From assembly GCF_002008315.2 (NCBI RefSeq), contig NZ_MVDG02000001.1, positions 2,046,001 to 2,110,000 on the forward strand: a DNA stretch of 64,000 bases, read 5' to 3'. The DNA is from Arthrobacter sp. KBS0703 (GTDB lineage: Bacteria; Actinomycetota; Actinomycetes; Actinomycetales; Micrococcaceae). The notes below the pieces were generated by a model, which saw nothing but the letters and a program-made list of their open reading frames with translations, did no database searches and was not told where the DNA came from. Each line of letters opens with the position of its first letter. The first letter of the stretch is position 1. The position numbers and the translations under genes were made by a program. Positions 17,216 through 32,228 of this stretch are shown here, one piece after another.

Positions 17216-18665
17216 CTACAGGACGGCAATGGCCCGATCCGTCGGGGCCACAGGAGCGGGAAGAATGGTGCTTCCCATCAGGAACTTGTCCACCGCCGCG
17301 GCGGCGGCCCGCCCTTCGGCAATGGCCCACACGATGAGCGACTGGCCGCGGCCGGCGTCACCGGCCACGAACACGCCTTCGGTGTTGGTCATGTAGTAGC
17401 CGTCGCGGGCCACGTTTCCGCGCCCGTCAAACTCGGCGCTGACCTGCTCGGAGATTCCGGCCGGTTCGGCTCCCGTGAAGCCCAGGGACAGGAACACCAG
17501 GTCAGCGGGAATGATCCGCTCCGTGCCGGCCTTCGGGAGGCGCTTGCCGTCAACGAATTCGGTCTCGGCCACCTTGACGCCGGTGAGCTTGCCGTTTTCG
17601 CCGACGAACTCAACGGTCGAGGCGAGGTAGGTGCGTTCACCGCCCTCTTCGTGGGCACTGGCCATTTCAAAGAGCGTGGGGAACGTCGGCCACGGCTGGT
17701 GGCCGGCGCGCTCCACGGGAGGCTGCTTGCCGATGGCGAGGGTGGTGACGGATGCCGCACCGTGGCGGTGCGCGGTGCCGAGGCAGTCGGCGCCGGTGTC
17801 GCCGCCGCCGAGGATCACCACGTGCTTGCCCTTGGCGTGGATCTGGTTCTCGACCGTCTCCCCCGCCACTACGCGGTTCGCCGGGACAAGGTAGTCCATG
17901 GCGAAGTGCACGCCCTCGAGCTCGCGGCCCGGGATCGGGAGGTCACGCGGAACGGTGGCGCCGGTGGCGATCACGACGGCGTCGTAACGCCGGCGCAGCT
18001 GCTCCCACGTCACATCCGCGCCGACGGCGACGCCGGTGCGGAAGCGGGTGCCTTCCGCCTTCATCTGCTCGAGTCGGCGGTCCACCTGCTCTTTCTCCAT
18101 CTTAAAATCGGGGATGCCGTAGCGCAGCAGGCCACCGATCTTGTCGTCGCGCTCGTACACGGCCACGGTGTGGCCCACGCGGGTCAGCTGCTGGGCAACG
18201 GCCAGACCTGCGGGGCCGGAACCCACGACGGCGACCGTCTTGCCGGTCAGGCGCGCGGGCGGCAGCGGGTTGACCCAGCCGTTGTCGAAGGCCTCATCGA
18301 TGATGGACACCTCAACCTGCTTGATGGTCACGGCGGGCTGGTTGATGCCCAGCACGCAGGACGCCTCGCAGGGTGCCGGGCACAGGCGGCCGGTCCATTC
18401 GGGGAAGTTGTTGGTGGCATGCAGCCGCTCAATCGCTTCCTCGCCCTTGTCCCGCCACATGAGGTCGTTCCACTCGGGAATCAGGTTCCCCAGCGGGCAG
18501 CCCTGGTGGCAGAACGGCACACCGCAGTCCATGCAGCGCCCGGCCTGGCTCTTGAGGACACCCTTTTCCTGGGCCTCGTAGACTTCCTTCCAGTCCATGA
18601 TGCGGACGGGAACCGGGCGGCGTGGCTGGGTTTCACGCTGACGTACTTTCAGAAATCCGCGTGGA

Positions 18666-18673
<8 letters not shown>
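17216..18673 (-). CDS. gltD: Glutamate synthase small subunit
   Basis: The 485-residue NADPH-dependent beta subunit feeds electrons to the large subunit. The N-terminal part has the two cysteine clusters for 4Fe-4S centres ([17 protein letters not shown] and [10 protein letters not shown]). Two Rossmann folds follow: [13 protein letters not shown] (FAD) and [11 protein letters not shown] (NADPH). The C-terminal [13 protein letters not shown] closes the FAD site. The start overlaps the end of gltB by eight bases, so the two subunits are translationally coupled. Confidence 0.95.
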
Positions 18674-23282
<4,609 letters not shown>

Positions 23283-23550
23283 GGGAGACGTCCTTCCTCC
23301 TGATCGTGCGTATGGAAGGGACAACGTTGGCCCCACTCAGAGCGCCGCTGTGATGGGCACAACAAAGTGTGTTACTTAGTGGAAATTGTAGGGCAGGGAG
23401 ACCTGCTGAACTAACAGTTACGCAGGTTCCCGGCCCGGGCTTGACCGGACAGCAGCTCTATGCTGCCCGGTGGTGGGCCCTGATGCCACGACGCTGTGGT
23501 GGTGGGCGCTACAAGCGGTGGCTCTGGCTGCCCTGGTTGCCGGTGCTGAG

Positions 23551-24105
23551 CTAGCGTGTGCCGTCAGCTTCCGGCGCGGTTCCGGTGGCTTTGGTACCGG
23601 AATTTCCGGCGTCCGCTTCCCCGGCGGACGCATTGCCCCCGGTGGATGCCGGCACTGCTTCCGTTGGGGCAGAAGAGCGCCTGGAACCGCTTTGGTTATC
23701 AGGCAGATTATCACGCGATTCACTATCTGAGACAACAGCGTCCGCACTGTCTCTTATACACATCTTGACGGCGGGCCCGGCGGCGGGGGCCGCGGCCGTG
23801 TCGCCCGCGGTGCGGGCCGCTCTGCGCCCCGCCGGCACGGGACCCACGGCGGCCGGTGCCTTGTCGCCGTCGTCGTCGGTTTGGTCTTCCTCAGCCGTCT
23901 TGTCCTCATTGACGGCGGCAACGGCCACGTTGTCGTCGTCGGCAGCCGCTCTGCCCTCGGCGGCAGTGGCTGCGTCACCGTCGACGGCGGCGGCCTCAGC
24001 CTCGGGGCGGGCGCGCGGCCCGGAAGGTACGGGTCCTCGGGATCGCCGGCCTTGCGGCGGCCCAGCACGATAAACACGGCCAACGCTGCGACGAACACGA
24101 AAATG
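23551..24105 (-). pseudogene. lgt: C-terminal fragment of lgt, broken by adapter sequence
   Basis: The minus strand begins just after the adapter at 24106 with FVFVAALAVFIVLGRRKAGD, the last membrane helix of Lgt. It then passes through a one-base frame change near 24015-24035 into a long Ala/Asp/Glu-rich tail (EAEAAAVDGDAATAAEG, DDGDKAPAAV). A second 19-bp adapter (23747-23765) interrupts the tail, and the frame ends at TGTAPEADGTR. A charged cytoplasmic C-terminal tail is common for Lgt in this group. The break and the shift are probably assembly errors, because a 340-bp piece is flanked by adapters on both sides. Confidence 0.7.
23747..23765. other. Nextera/Tn5 mosaic-end adapter sequence (single copy)
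   Basis: The 19 bases CTGTCTCTTATACACATCT are the synthetic Tn5 mosaic end. The natural outside and inside ends of Tn5 differ from it at several positions. The sequence is therefore residual library adapter in the assembly and not a chromosomal element. Confidence 0.95.
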
Positions 24106-24143
24106 CTGTCTCTTATACACATCTAGATGTGTATAAGAGACAG
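24106..24143. other. Back-to-back mosaic ends (mate-pair junction adapter)
   Basis: The mosaic end (24106-24124) is followed directly by its reverse complement (24125-24143). This 38-bp palindrome is the circularisation junction of a Nextera mate-pair library. It sits inside lgt between IDDAEQI and FVFVAALAV, where family members have roughly ten more residues, so some genomic bases are also missing. Confidence 0.95.
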
Positions 24144-24908
24144 GATCTGCTCCGCATCATCGATGCGCATGGCCTCGATCCAGACCCGGCCCAGCGTGTA
24201 GTACATGGCGTAGACGCAGAAGAGCCGGCCGCGGCGGAAGTGGAACCGGCGGTCCAGGGCCAGCAGGATGACCACACCCATGAGGTTCCACAGGGATTCG
24301 TACAGGAAGGTGGGGTGGAACAGCGTGTCGGCCGGGAAGCCCTGCGGGAAGTTCGCGTTGTCGGAGTCCACCTGAAGCCCCCAGGGCAGGGTGGTGGGGC
24401 CGCCGAACAGCTCCTGGTTGAAGTAGTTCCCCCAGCGGCCCACCGCCTGGGCGAGCAGCAGTCCGGGCGCCGCGGCGTCCAGGAAGGCCGTGAGCTTGAC
24501 CCCGGCCCGCCGGCAGCCGATCCAGGCACCGAAGGCACCGAGCACCACGGCGCCCCAGATTCCGAGGCCGCCGCGCTGGATCTGCGGAATCAGGGAGAGG
24601 TCGCCGGTGCCGTTGAATCCCGGACCGAAGTAGGCGTCCGGGGAGGAAAACACGTGGTAGAGCCTGCCGCCGATGATGCCGAACGGAATGGCCCAGATGA
24701 CGATGTCCCAGACGCTGCCCTCCGGTGTTCCGCGCTTGGCCCAGCGGACCGACGTCAGCCACAGGCCGACGACGATCCCGGCAAGGATGCACAGGGCGTA
24801 GGCGTGGATCCGCAGCGAACCCCACGGCAGCGGGATGTCGAAGCCGGACCAGTCCGGGCTCGGAATGCTCGCGGGGACCATGGCGGCCGCGGTGAGGAAC
24901 GTCTGCAT
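24144..24908 (-). CDS. lgt: Prolipoprotein diacylglyceryl transferase, main part
   Basis: Lgt transfers diacylglycerol from phosphatidylglycerol to the lipobox cysteine of prelipoproteins in the cytoplasmic membrane. About 255 residues are visible before the adapter. Hydrophobic helices alternate with the conserved GGRLYHV, GRWGNYFNQELFG, HPTFLYESLWNL and GRVWIEAMRIDD. The last membrane helix lies on the other side of the adapter (23551-24105). It follows trpA by eight bases. The substrates include the lipoproteins encoded at 1-288 and 3784-4800. Confidence 0.9.
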
Positions 24909-24916
24909 GTTGGAGG

Positions 24917-25720
24917 TTACTTCCTGGTCAGTCCGGCGCTGAGGTCTTTGGTAAGGCTGGCCACGGCGTCCACTCCGCCGTCACGGATGGCGGACACGAG
25001 GGCTGTTCCCACGATCACGCCGTCGGCGTAGGCGGCGATTTCCGCCACCTGGTCGGCGTTGGACACTCCGAGGCCCACGCACACACGCTCCGCGCCGGCG
25101 TGCTTGGCTGCTGCCACCACGCCCTTGGCCGCCGTGCTCACCGACGAGCGGGCGCCGGTGACCCCCATGATGGAAACGGCGTACACAAAGCCGCGGCTTG
25201 CCTCGACGGTCCGCCGCATGCGCTCGGGCGATGATGACGGCGCCACCAGGAACACCCGGTCCAGCCCGTACTTGTCCGAGGCGTCCATCCACTCGGCGGC
25301 CTCATCCGGAATGAGGTCGGGGGTGATCAGGCCGGCTCCCCCGGCTTCGGCCAGGCGCCGCGAAAACTCGTCCACGCCCATCCGGACCACGGGGTTCCAG
25401 TAGGTCATGACCAGGACGGCAGCGTCGGTTTCGGCCGTAATGCCGGCAACGACGTCGAACACCTGGCGGACGGAGAACCCCTTTGCCAGCGCCTCGGTGG
25501 TGGCCGCCTGGATGACCGGGCCGTCCATGACCGGGTCAGAGTAGGGGATGCCGATCTCGATGAGGTCCGCGCCGTTGCGCGCGAGGGCAATGCCGGCGGC
25601 GATGGTGTCCTCGACGCTGGGGTACCCGGCGGGCAGGTAGCCGATCAGGGCCGCCCGCCCCTCGGCCCGGGCCTTGTCAATGGCGATCGCCGATTTGCTG
25701 GTCATCTGTGCGGTGCTCAC
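24917..25720 (-). CDS. trpA: Tryptophan synthase alpha subunit
   Basis: The 267-residue TIM-barrel enzyme cleaves indole-3-glycerol phosphate to indole and glyceraldehyde 3-phosphate. The catalytic Glu is in [11 protein letters not shown] and the Asp in the [10 protein letters not shown] region. The phosphate-binding end reads [11 protein letters not shown] and GVIVGTALV. The GTG at 25720 overlaps the trpB stop codon (GTGA), so both subunits are translated together. A Met at 25705 is an alternative start. Confidence 0.95.
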   Translation of the reverse strand: MSTAQMTSKSAIAIDKARAEGRAALIGYLPAGYPSVEDTIAAGIALARNGADLIEIGIPYSDPVMDGPVIQAATTEALAKGFSVRQVFDVVAGITAETDAAVLVMTYWNPVVRMGVDEFSRRLAEAGGAGLITPDLIPDEAAEWMDASDKYGLDRVFLVAPSSSPERMRRTVEASRGFVYAVSIMGVTGARSSVSTAAKGVVAAAKHAGAERVCVGLGVSNADQVAEIAAYADGVIVGTALVSAIRDGGVDAVASLTKDLSAGLTRK

Positions 25721-27033
25721 AACTGTTCCCCTTCCTTGCCGATGGCTGCCTCTGCGGAGTCCTTGTCCAGGAGGTCGAACCACTCGGCGGCTGTTGCCAC
25801 GTCCTTGTCGCCGCGGCCGGACAGGTTGACCACCACGATCTTGTCCGACGCATCGCCTTCGGCGGCCAGCCGCTGCCCCACCTTGATGGCGCCGGCGAGG
25901 GCGTGGGAGGACTCGATGGCCGGAATGATGCCCTCGGTGCGGCACAGGAGCCGGAAGGCCTCCATGGCTTCGCTGTCCGTGATGGGCTCGTAGCTGACCC
26001 GTCCGATGTCGGCGAGGTAGGAGTGCTCCGGCCCGACGCCGGGGTAGTCCAGCCCCGCCGAGATGGAGTGGGATTCGATGGTCTGGCCGTCGTCGTCCTG
26101 CATGAGGTACGAGCGGGCGCCGTGCAGCACGCCGGGCTTGCCGAGCGTGATGGTGGCCGCGTGCCGGCCGGTGTCCACGCCGTCGCCGCCGGCCTCGAAG
26201 CCGTAGATCTTGACCGAGGGGTCGTCCAGGAAGCCGTGGAAGATGCCGATGGCGTTGGAGCCGCCGCCGATGCAGGCGCAGACGGCGTCCGGCAGGCGGC
26301 CGGTCTGCTCCAGGATCTGCGCGCGGGCCTCCTCGCCGATGACCTCGTGGAAGTAGCGGACCATCGCCGGGAACGGGTGCGCGCCGGCGGCCGTGCCCAG
26401 CAGGTAGTGCGTGTTTCCGACGTTCGCCACCCAGTCGCGGAGCGCCTCGTTGATGGCATCCTTGAGGGTCTGCGAGCCGTTGGTGACCGGCACGACGGTT
26501 GCCCCGAGCAGCTCCATCCGGGCCACGTTCAGTGCCTGGCGGCGGCAGTCTTCGGCGCCCATGTAGACGACGCATTCGAGTCCGAGCAGTGCGGCGGCCG
26601 TGGCGCTGGCCACGCCGTGCTGGCCTGCGCCGGTTTCGGCGATGACGCGGGTCTTGCCCATGCGCTTGGCCAGGAGGGCCTGGCCCAGCACGTTGTTGAT
26701 CTTGTGCGAGCCAGTGTGGTTGAGGTCTTCGCGCTTGAGGAAGACCCGGACTCCCCCGGCGTGCTCGGCGAACCGCTTCGCCTCGGTCAGGAGGGAGGGC
26801 CGGCCGGAGTAGTTCTTATTGAGATCGGCGATCTGCGCGGTGAACTCGGGATCGGCCTTCGCCTTTTCAAAGGTGTCTTCGAGTTCGTCGAGGGCCGCGA
26901 TCAGTGATTCAGGCATCCATCGGCCCCCGTAGGAGCCGAAGTAGGGTCCCGGAGCGTGACGCAGCGACGTGCCTCCCTGCAGGAATGCATCCACCGAGCC
27001 TTCGTCAGAGCCGGCTGTTGGCGCTTCGGCCAT
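25717..27033 (-). CDS. trpB: Tryptophan synthase beta subunit
   Basis: The 438-residue PLP enzyme joins indole and serine to tryptophan. The PLP lysine is in HTGSHKINN, the substrate glutamate in ETGAGQHG, the phosphate loop in GGGSNAIG and the C-terminal GRGDKD is typical. The ATG at 27033 (MAEAPT) is chosen; an upstream GTG at 27054 is possible. Downstream overlap with trpA indicates coupling. Confidence 0.95.
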   Translation of the reverse strand: MAEAPTAGSDEGSVDAFLQGGTSLRHAPGPYFGSYGGRWMPESLIAALDELEDTFEKAKADPEFTAQIADLNKNYSGRPSLLTEAKRFAEHAGGVRVFLKREDLNHTGSHKINNVLGQALLAKRMGKTRVIAETGAGQHGVASATAAALLGLECVVYMGAEDCRRQALNVARMELLGATVVPVTNGSQTLKDAINEALRDWVANVGNTHYLLGTAAGAHPFPAMVRYFHEVIGEEARAQILEQTGRLPDAVCACIGGGSNAIGIFHGFLDDPSVKIYGFEAGGDGVDTGRHAATITLGKPGVLHGARSYLMQDDDGQTIESHSISAGLDYPGVGPEHSYLADIGRVSYEPITDSEAMEAFRLLCRTEGIIPAIESSHALAGAIKVGQRLAAEGDASDKIVVVNLSGRGDKDVATAAEWFDLLDKDSAEAAIGKEGEQL

Positions 27034-27129
27034 CAGTCTCACCATCCTGTTCACTTTTCACTGATTGATGTCATGCACCATCCCGCCGCCAAACTTTGCG
27101 GAGCGGGTGGTGCCACGGTTGGTCGGAGC

Positions 27130-27948
27130 TCAGACCCGCGCGGCGATCGCTGCCGCCCCGGCCGCGGTGAACTCCGCAATGCGTTCCCGCGGCGTGGCGT
27201 CGCTGACGAGCGCCTCCCCCACGAGGATGGCGTTGGCGCCGTGCGCCGCGTAGTGCGCGACGTCGTCGGCACCCCTGACGCCGGACTCCGCAACCACAAC
27301 TGCGCCGGCCGGAATGCTTCCGGCGAGTGTGTCGAAAACGGAGCGGTCGACGTCGAGCGTCTTGAGGTTGCGCACGTTGACGCCGATGATCCGGGCCTCG
27401 GCAGCCACCGCACGTTCGACTTCCTCCGGCGTGTGCGTTTCCACGAGCACGTTCATGCCGAGTTCACGGCTGAGGGCACTGAATTCGCGCAGCTGCTGGT
27501 CGGACAGGGACGCCACGATCAGCAGGATGAGGTCCGCGCCGTGGGCGCGGGCTTCCCAGATCTGGTACTCGTCCAGGGTGAAGTCCTTGCGGAGCAGCGG
27601 GACGTCCACCCGGTCACGGACCGCGTCCAGATCCGCGAGCGAACCGTTGAAGCGGCGCTGTTCCGTGAGCACGCTGATAACGGCGGCGCCGCCGTCGGCG
27701 TACTGCTGGGCCAGCGAGGCCGGGTCAACGATGTTCGCGAGATCGCCCTTGGACGGGCTCCGGCGCTTAATCTCAGCGATGACCTTGAGATGCTCGCGCG
27801 TGGCGGACGGGCCGTCGAGGGCAGTCCAAGCATCGCGTGCCGGAGCCGCTGCCAGTGCGCGGTCCTTCAGTTCCGCGAGGGACACGAGACGCTTGCGGGC
27901 CTCCATGTCCTCCCTGACACCGGCATTGATGTCGTCGAGAACCGTCAC
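27130..27948 (-). CDS. trpC: Indole-3-glycerol phosphate synthase
   Basis: The 272-residue TIM-barrel enzyme closes the ring of CdRP to indole-3-glycerol phosphate. Key parts are the catalytic lysine in IAEIKRRSPSKG (about residue 58), the second lysine in LLRKDFTLDEYQIWEARAHGAD, the glutamate after NVLVETH and GVNVRNL. It is followed by trpB after 96 bases. No separate trpF or trpD is seen in the window. Confidence 0.95.
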   Translation of the reverse strand: MTVLDDINAGVREDMEARKRLVSLAELKDRALAAAPARDAWTALDGPSATREHLKVIAEIKRRSPSKGDLANIVDPASLAQQYADGGAAVISVLTEQRRFNGSLADLDAVRDRVDVPLLRKDFTLDEYQIWEARAHGADLILLIVASLSDQQLREFSALSRELGMNVLVETHTPEEVERAVAAEARIIGVNVRNLKTLDVDRSVFDTLAGSIPAGAVVVAESGVRGADDVAHYAAHGANAILVGEALVSDATPRERIAEFTAAGAAAIAARV

Positions 27949-27950
27949 GG

Positions 27951-28238
27951 TTAGTGGCCGGTGTTCTTCAGCTTGCTGCCGCCCACGCCGTAGCCCGCTT
28001 TGCGCATGATGAAGCCGGCCAGCAGGCCGAGGACCATGATCGCCGCGCCGGCCACGAAGATGGGGGTGTTGGCGATGACGAAGGCGATGGAGGCGATGAG
28101 GGCGCCGATCAGCATGACGATCACGCAGGTCCAGGCCGCAGGGCTGTTGCCGTGGCCAAGATCAATGCTGTGGTCGATGCCGTGGTGGGTCTTGGGGGCC
28201 GCCGCGGGCTTGGTACCGGAAACAGTGGCTTTGCTCAT
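27951..28238 (-). CDS. HGxxPAAW-family small membrane protein
   Basis: The 95-residue protein has the motif HGNSPAAWT (about residues 29-37) and two hydrophobic helices (TCVIVMLIGALIASIAFVI and IFVAGAAIMVLGLLAGFIM). It belongs to a small actinobacterial family found in trp operons; its role is unknown. It ends two bases before trpC. Confidence 0.85.
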   Translation of the reverse strand: MSKATVSGTKPAAAPKTHHGIDHSIDLGHGNSPAAWTCVIVMLIGALIASIAFVIANTPIFVAGAAIMVLGLLAGFIMRKAGYGVGGSKLKNTGH

Positions 28239-28334
28239 GTGAATCTCCTCAGGATCAATACTGCTTACATTCTGCCATTTTTTGGCTCGGCCTTCGGCAT
28301 CGCTGGCAGGCGCGCGCCTCCGTGACGCTCCCCG

Positions 28335-28964
28335 TCAGGTGGGGTCGTCGCCGCGGGAGAGCCGGTCCCAGCTGTCGATCTCGTCCACCGGGCCGGACTG
28401 GGCGGCGGCACCCTGCGCGGCGGCATCGTACTTGGTCCGCGTCTTCCAGTACCGCCCAGCCGGAATCACCAGCAGTCCGCACAGCGCCAGGAGCGAACCG
28501 GCGACGACGGCGAGGACCGGAAACGCGGTGACACTCACGTCAGCGCTGCTCCCGCTGACGCCGGTGGCCGCGGCGATGGAGCCCTGCGCGGCCGCCAGCG
28601 GATCCGCGAGGACGGTCGCGGCGGCGGTGATGATGCCCGCTGCCGCCAGGACGACGATGGCCGTGATGATCCAGCGTGCGATCTTGCCGGCGATGGACGC
28701 GGCGAGGCCGCCTGCGAGGGCGACGAGGGCAAGGGCCGTTACCGTGGTGGCGGCCTTGCTGCCCTGGACCTGGAGTCCGCCCTGGCCCGTGGCCTGGCCC
28801 AGTTGCTGGGGGTCCAGGTTGACGGTCATCCAGGTCTGGGTGGTGGTGCCGAAGACCGCCAGCGCGATCGCGGCGATGAGCAGGACCAGCGTGGACTTGC
28901 GTGCCCACGCCGGCGTGCTGCTGCGGGCCTTGGCCTGCGCGCCGGAACTTGCCGGAACCGCCAT
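28335..28964 (-). CDS. Trp biosynthesis-associated membrane protein
   Basis: The 209-residue protein has four predicted membrane helices (LVLLIAAIALAVFG, VTALALVALAGGLAA, WIITAIVVLAAAGIITAAA, FPVLAVVAGSLLALCGLLV) and the WMTVNL segment after helix 1. It matches the Trp_oprn_chp family by layout and position. The function is unknown. The start overlaps the trpE stop by one base (TGATG). Confidence 0.88.
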   Translation of the reverse strand: MAVPASSGAQAKARSSTPAWARKSTLVLLIAAIALAVFGTTTQTWMTVNLDPQQLGQATGQGGLQVQGSKAATTVTALALVALAGGLAASIAGKIARWIITAIVVLAAAGIITAAATVLADPLAAAQGSIAAATGVSGSSADVSVTAFPVLAVVAGSLLALCGLLVIPAGRYWKTRTKYDAAAQGAAAQSGPVDEIDSWDRLSRGDDPT

Positions 28965-30580
28965 CAGGATTCCGCCCCGGCGGACGCCGTCCCTGTTGAT
29001 GTTCCCGTTGACCGGGTACCGGTTGGTCCGGCCTCGGTGACCGACTCCGGCGTGATGTTGTGCAGCGAGCCCGCGGTGTGGACGGCCCGGAGGGGTGCGG
29101 CCGCCTTGTTGACGGTTTCCTGCGCTTCGGCGGCTTTGACCGAGTCCGCAACGATGCCGCCGCCGGCCTGGACGTAGGCCCGCCCTTCCCGCAGCAGGGC
29201 GGAGCGGATGGCGATGGCCATGTCCATGTCGCCGGCGAAGTCCAAATAGCCCACCACGCCGCCGTAGATTCCGCGGCGGTGCGGCTCGAGCTCGTCGAGG
29301 AGGCGCAGGGCGCGGGGTTTCGGCGCGCCGGACAGCGTTCCCGCCGGGAAGGTGGCCTTCAGGACGTCATAGGCCTTCGCCGACGGGGCCAGCCGGCCCA
29401 CCACCGTGGACACGAGGTGCATGATGTGGCTGAACCGCTCCACCTCCATGAACTGTGTGACGTCCACGGAGCCCGCCACGCACACCTTGGAAAGGTCGTT
29501 CCGGGACAGATCCACGAGCATCAGGTGTTCGGCGCGTTCCTTCTGGTCCGCGAGGAGTTCTTCGGCGAGTGCCTTGTCCGCATCCACGGTCTTGCCGCGG
29601 GGCCGGGAACCGGCGATGGGGTGGGTGATGACGTCCTCGCCCGTGACCGTCACGAGCGCCTCGGGTGAGGAGCCGACGATCGAGTATTCGCGCCCGGCCG
29701 CATCTTCCAGGCTGAAGATGTACATGTACGGGCTCGGGTTGGTGTTGCGGAGCACGCGGTAGACGTCCAGCGGGGAGGCTCCGCACTCCATCTCGAAGCG
29801 GCGAGAAATGACCACCTGGAAGACTTCCCCGTCCACGATCGCCTCCTTGCCCCGGTCAAGAGCGGCCAGGTAGTCGGTTTCATCCCACCGTTCCTGGACG
29901 CTGGCGGCAAAATCGAGGGCGGCAGGTTCCAGCACGGACACCGGCTGGTTTACGGGCGTGCTGACGCGGGCGAGGAGTTCCTTGACGCGGCGGACGGCGT
30001 CGTGCCAGGCCTCATCCACCCGTTCGGAGCTGTTGTCGAAGTTGATGGCGTTGGCGATGAGCAGCACGGAGCCGTCCATGTTGTCGTGGACGGCCATGTC
30101 CGTGACGAGGTTCAGTGCCATTTCGGGAAGCTGCAGGTCGTCTTCGGGCGGGCTGGTCAGTTTCTCCCAGTGGCGGACTGTTTCCCAGCCGAGGAAGCCT
30201 ACGAGGCCGGAGGTGAAGGGCGGCAGGTCGTCGAAACGGTCGGTGCGCAGGGCATCGATCGTGTCACGGATGGCATCCACCGGGTTTCCGTCCACCGGAA
30301 CGCCGGCAGGCGGCTCGCCGAGCCAGTGGGCCTGGCCGTCCTTGGTGGTGAGCGTGGCCCGGGAACGGGAGCCAATGAAGGAATAGCGGGACCAGGCGCC
30401 GCCGACAGCCGCGGACTCCATGAGGAACGTGCCCGGCTGGCCCTGTGCCAGTTTCCGGTACAGCCCGATCGGAGTTTCGGCATCCGCCAGCACCTTGAGC
30501 CGGACAGGGATGACGCGGCTGTGCCCGGCGAGTTCACGGAATTCTTCGAGGCCTGGGCTGATGATTCCTAGGTCCTGCAT
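28964..30580 (-). CDS. trpE: Anthranilate synthase component I
   Basis: The 538-residue enzyme converts chorismate to anthranilate with the glutaminase TrpG, which is encoded elsewhere. Conserved parts are the LLESAAVGG-like LMESAAVGGAWSRYSFIG (tryptophan feedback site), the chorismate-binding PSPYMYIFSL, EALVTV, HPIAGSRPRG, FPAGTLSGAPKPRA and GIYGGVVGYL. The ATG at 30580 has GGAGA ten bases upstream. No tryptophan-rich leader peptide was found between this gene and hisI. Confidence 0.95.
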   Translation of the reverse strand: MQDLGIISPGLEEFRELAGHSRVIPVRLKVLADAETPIGLYRKLAQGQPGTFLMESAAVGGAWSRYSFIGSRSRATLTTKDGQAHWLGEPPAGVPVDGNPVDAIRDTIDALRTDRFDDLPPFTSGLVGFLGWETVRHWEKLTSPPEDDLQLPEMALNLVTDMAVHDNMDGSVLLIANAINFDNSSERVDEAWHDAVRRVKELLARVSTPVNQPVSVLEPAALDFAASVQERWDETDYLAALDRGKEAIVDGEVFQVVISRRFEMECGASPLDVYRVLRNTNPSPYMYIFSLEDAAGREYSIVGSSPEALVTVTGEDVITHPIAGSRPRGKTVDADKALAEELLADQKERAEHLMLVDLSRNDLSKVCVAGSVDVTQFMEVERFSHIMHLVSTVVGRLAPSAKAYDVLKATFPAGTLSGAPKPRALRLLDELEPHRRGIYGGVVGYLDFAGDMDMAIAIRSALLREGRAYVQAGGGIVADSVKAAEAQETVNKAAAPLRAVHTAGSLHNITPESVTEAGPTGTRSTGTSTGTASAGAES

Positions 30581-30701
30581 GGCTATTGGTTCTCCGTCTG
30601 TTCTGGGATGGTTCCTGGGTTCGCAGGCGGGATGCCTGATCATCGGACGCAGGGGCCGGCCTGGCGTTCCCCGTCCGCTTGGGTGGCCTTGGCCGCCCGG
30701 G

Positions 30702-31145
30702 CTAGTCTGCAGAGCCTGCCACGACGTCCAGGGTCCGGCCGTCGAAGCACGTTCGCGTTCCGGTGTGGCACGCAGCGCCGACCTGGTCGACCCTCACCAA
30801 GAGGGCGTCGCCGTCGCAGTCAAGGGCCACGGACTTCACCCACTGCACGTGGCCGGAGGTATCCCCCTTGCGCCAGTACTCCTGGCGCGAGCGGGAGTAA
30901 AAGGTGACCCGACCGGTGGTCATGGTGCGGTTGAGGGCTTCGTCGTCCATCCAGCCCAGCATGAGCACCTCGTGGGTGTCGAACTGCTGCACGATGGCGG
31001 CGACAAGGCCGGCGCTGTCCCGCTTGAGGGCTGACGCAATGTCGGCCGGAAGAGGGCCTCCGGAAAGCTGGGCACCCGCGGCAGTGCCGGCGTCGGCACG
31101 AAGGGGTGAACCGGAAGTGGGGCTGGGGGCGGGCTGCTCAGACAT
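30702..31145 (-). CDS. hisI: Phosphoribosyl-AMP cyclohydrolase
   Basis: About 147 residues. The enzyme opens the purine ring in histidine synthesis. It shows [28 protein letters not shown], the zinc ligands in [12 protein letters not shown] and CHTGTRTCF. The first 35 residues are a variable extension and the start at 31145 has no clear ribosome binding site. It precedes trpE, so histidine and tryptophan genes may be co-transcribed. hisF is separated from it by about 7 kb. Confidence 0.92.
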   Translation of the reverse strand: MSEQPAPSPTSGSPLRADAGTAAGAQLSGGPLPADIASALKRDSAGLVAAIVQQFDTHEVLMLGWMDDEALNRTMTTGRVTFYSRSRQEYWRKGDTSGHVQWVKSVALDCDGDALLVRVDQVGAACHTGTRTCFDGRTLDVVAGSAD

Positions 31146-31232
31146 CAGATCAAGTCTAGTGCCCATCGCCGGGCCCCGGCACAAACGGCCCGCCGGGTCC
31201 CCACGGGGCCGCTTCTTTGGTTGGATGTCACT

Positions 31233-32228
31233 ATGAAACTTCTTATCCTCGGAGGCACCGCCTGGCTTGGTCATGAGGTTGCCCGCCAGGCGGTCGGACG
31301 CGGCCACGACGTGACGTGCGTGACCAGGGGTGTATCAGGATCCGTTCCTGACGGTGCGTCCCATGTTCAGTCAGACCGGGATGACGACCACGGTCTTGCG
31401 GCCGTGGCCGCCGTGCACTGGGACGCGGTTTTGGACGTGTCCCGCCAACCGGGCCAGGTGAAGCGTGCGGTGCGGGACCTGGGGTCGGCTGGCCACTACG
31501 TCTTTGTGTCCTCGGCCAGCGTTTACGCGGATCACGGACCCCTGGGACAGGACGAGGATGCCCCGCTGCTGCCTCCGCTCGAGTCTGAGGTCATGGAGAC
31601 CATGGAGACGTACGGTGAGGCGAAGGCCGCGTGCGAGAAGGCCGTCCTCGACGGACTGGGAGCCGGGCGGTGCATGATCGCCCGGGTGGGGCTCATCGGG
31701 GGCCCGGGAGACATCTTCGGCCGCACAGGGTACTGGCCGATGCGCTTTGCCAACCCCTCGATTGAAGACGGAACGGTGCTCGTGCCTGATGCACCGTCGC
31801 TTCCCGTGCAGGTCATTGATGTCCGGGACCTCGCTGCCTGGCTGGTTCATAACTGCGACAGGCAGCTGGGTGGTTTCTACAACGCCACTGGAGAGACACA
31901 TTCCTTCGCCGAGCACATAGCTGCTGCCCGGGAATTAGCCGGCCACCGAGGACAGCTCGCCGCGGCCGACGCCGAGTGGCTTCATGGGCATGGTGTCGGG
32001 GAATGGGCCGGCCCGAAGTCCCTGCCCCTGTGGCTGAGTGACCCGGACTGGCAAGGCATGAACGCCCGCTCAAACGTACGGGCGAAGGACGCCGGACTGG
32101 TGCTTCGCCCGCTCGCGCAAACGCTTCGTGACACGCTGGAATGGGAAGAAAGCACAGGAATCGAGAAGCCGCGCCGCGCCGGCCTCACCCAAGACGAGGA
32201 AGCAGAACTCATCACCGAGCTGGGCTAA
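31233..32228 (+). CDS. NAD-dependent epimerase/dehydratase
   Basis: About 331 residues with the extended SDR fold: [11 protein letters not shown] at the N-terminus, [13 protein letters not shown] with the serine/tyrosine region and [16 protein letters not shown]. The reaction may be an epimerisation or reduction of a nucleotide-linked or free sugar; the substrate is not visible. It is divergent from hisI and lies at the edge of the block that separates hisI from hisF. The second ATG (31233) is chosen because the family starts with MKLLILGG. Confidence 0.8.
   Translation: MKLLILGGTAWLGHEVARQAVGRGHDVTCVTRGVSGSVPDGASHVQSDRDDDHGLAAVAAVHWDAVLDVSRQPGQVKRAVRDLGSAGHYVFVSSASVYADHGPLGQDEDAPLLPPLESEVMETMETYGEAKAACEKAVLDGLGAGRCMIARVGLIGGPGDIFGRTGYWPMRFANPSIEDGTVLVPDAPSLPVQVIDVRDLAAWLVHNCDRQLGGFYNATGETHSFAEHIAAARELAGHRGQLAAADAEWLHGHGVGEWAGPKSLPLWLSDPDWQGMNARSNVRAKDAGLVLRPLAQTLRDTLEWEESTGIEKPRRAGLTQDEEAELITELG

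Noticed and set aside
15649..17337. Long plus-strand frame of 562 codons
   Set aside because: It lies opposite pyruvate kinase and has a composition expected of a GC-rich antisense frame.
23385..23413. Promoter TACAAT upstream of gltB
   Set aside because: The -10-like TACAAT (minus strand) is good, but no matching -35 box is found at proper distance.
23551..24126. Small proteins beginning MCIRDS or MYKRQ, or ending SLIHI or LLYTSRCV
   Set aside because: These peptides are translations of the adapter sequence.
23747..24143. Real Tn5/IS50 insertion
   Set aside because: The ends match the synthetic mosaic end, not the natural outside or inside ends; no transposase, no 9-bp target duplication and several copies occur back to back.
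30581..30701. Trp leader peptide/attenuator upstream of trpE
   Set aside because: The 120-nt spacer contains no reading frame with consecutive Trp codons and no clear terminator/antiterminator pair.
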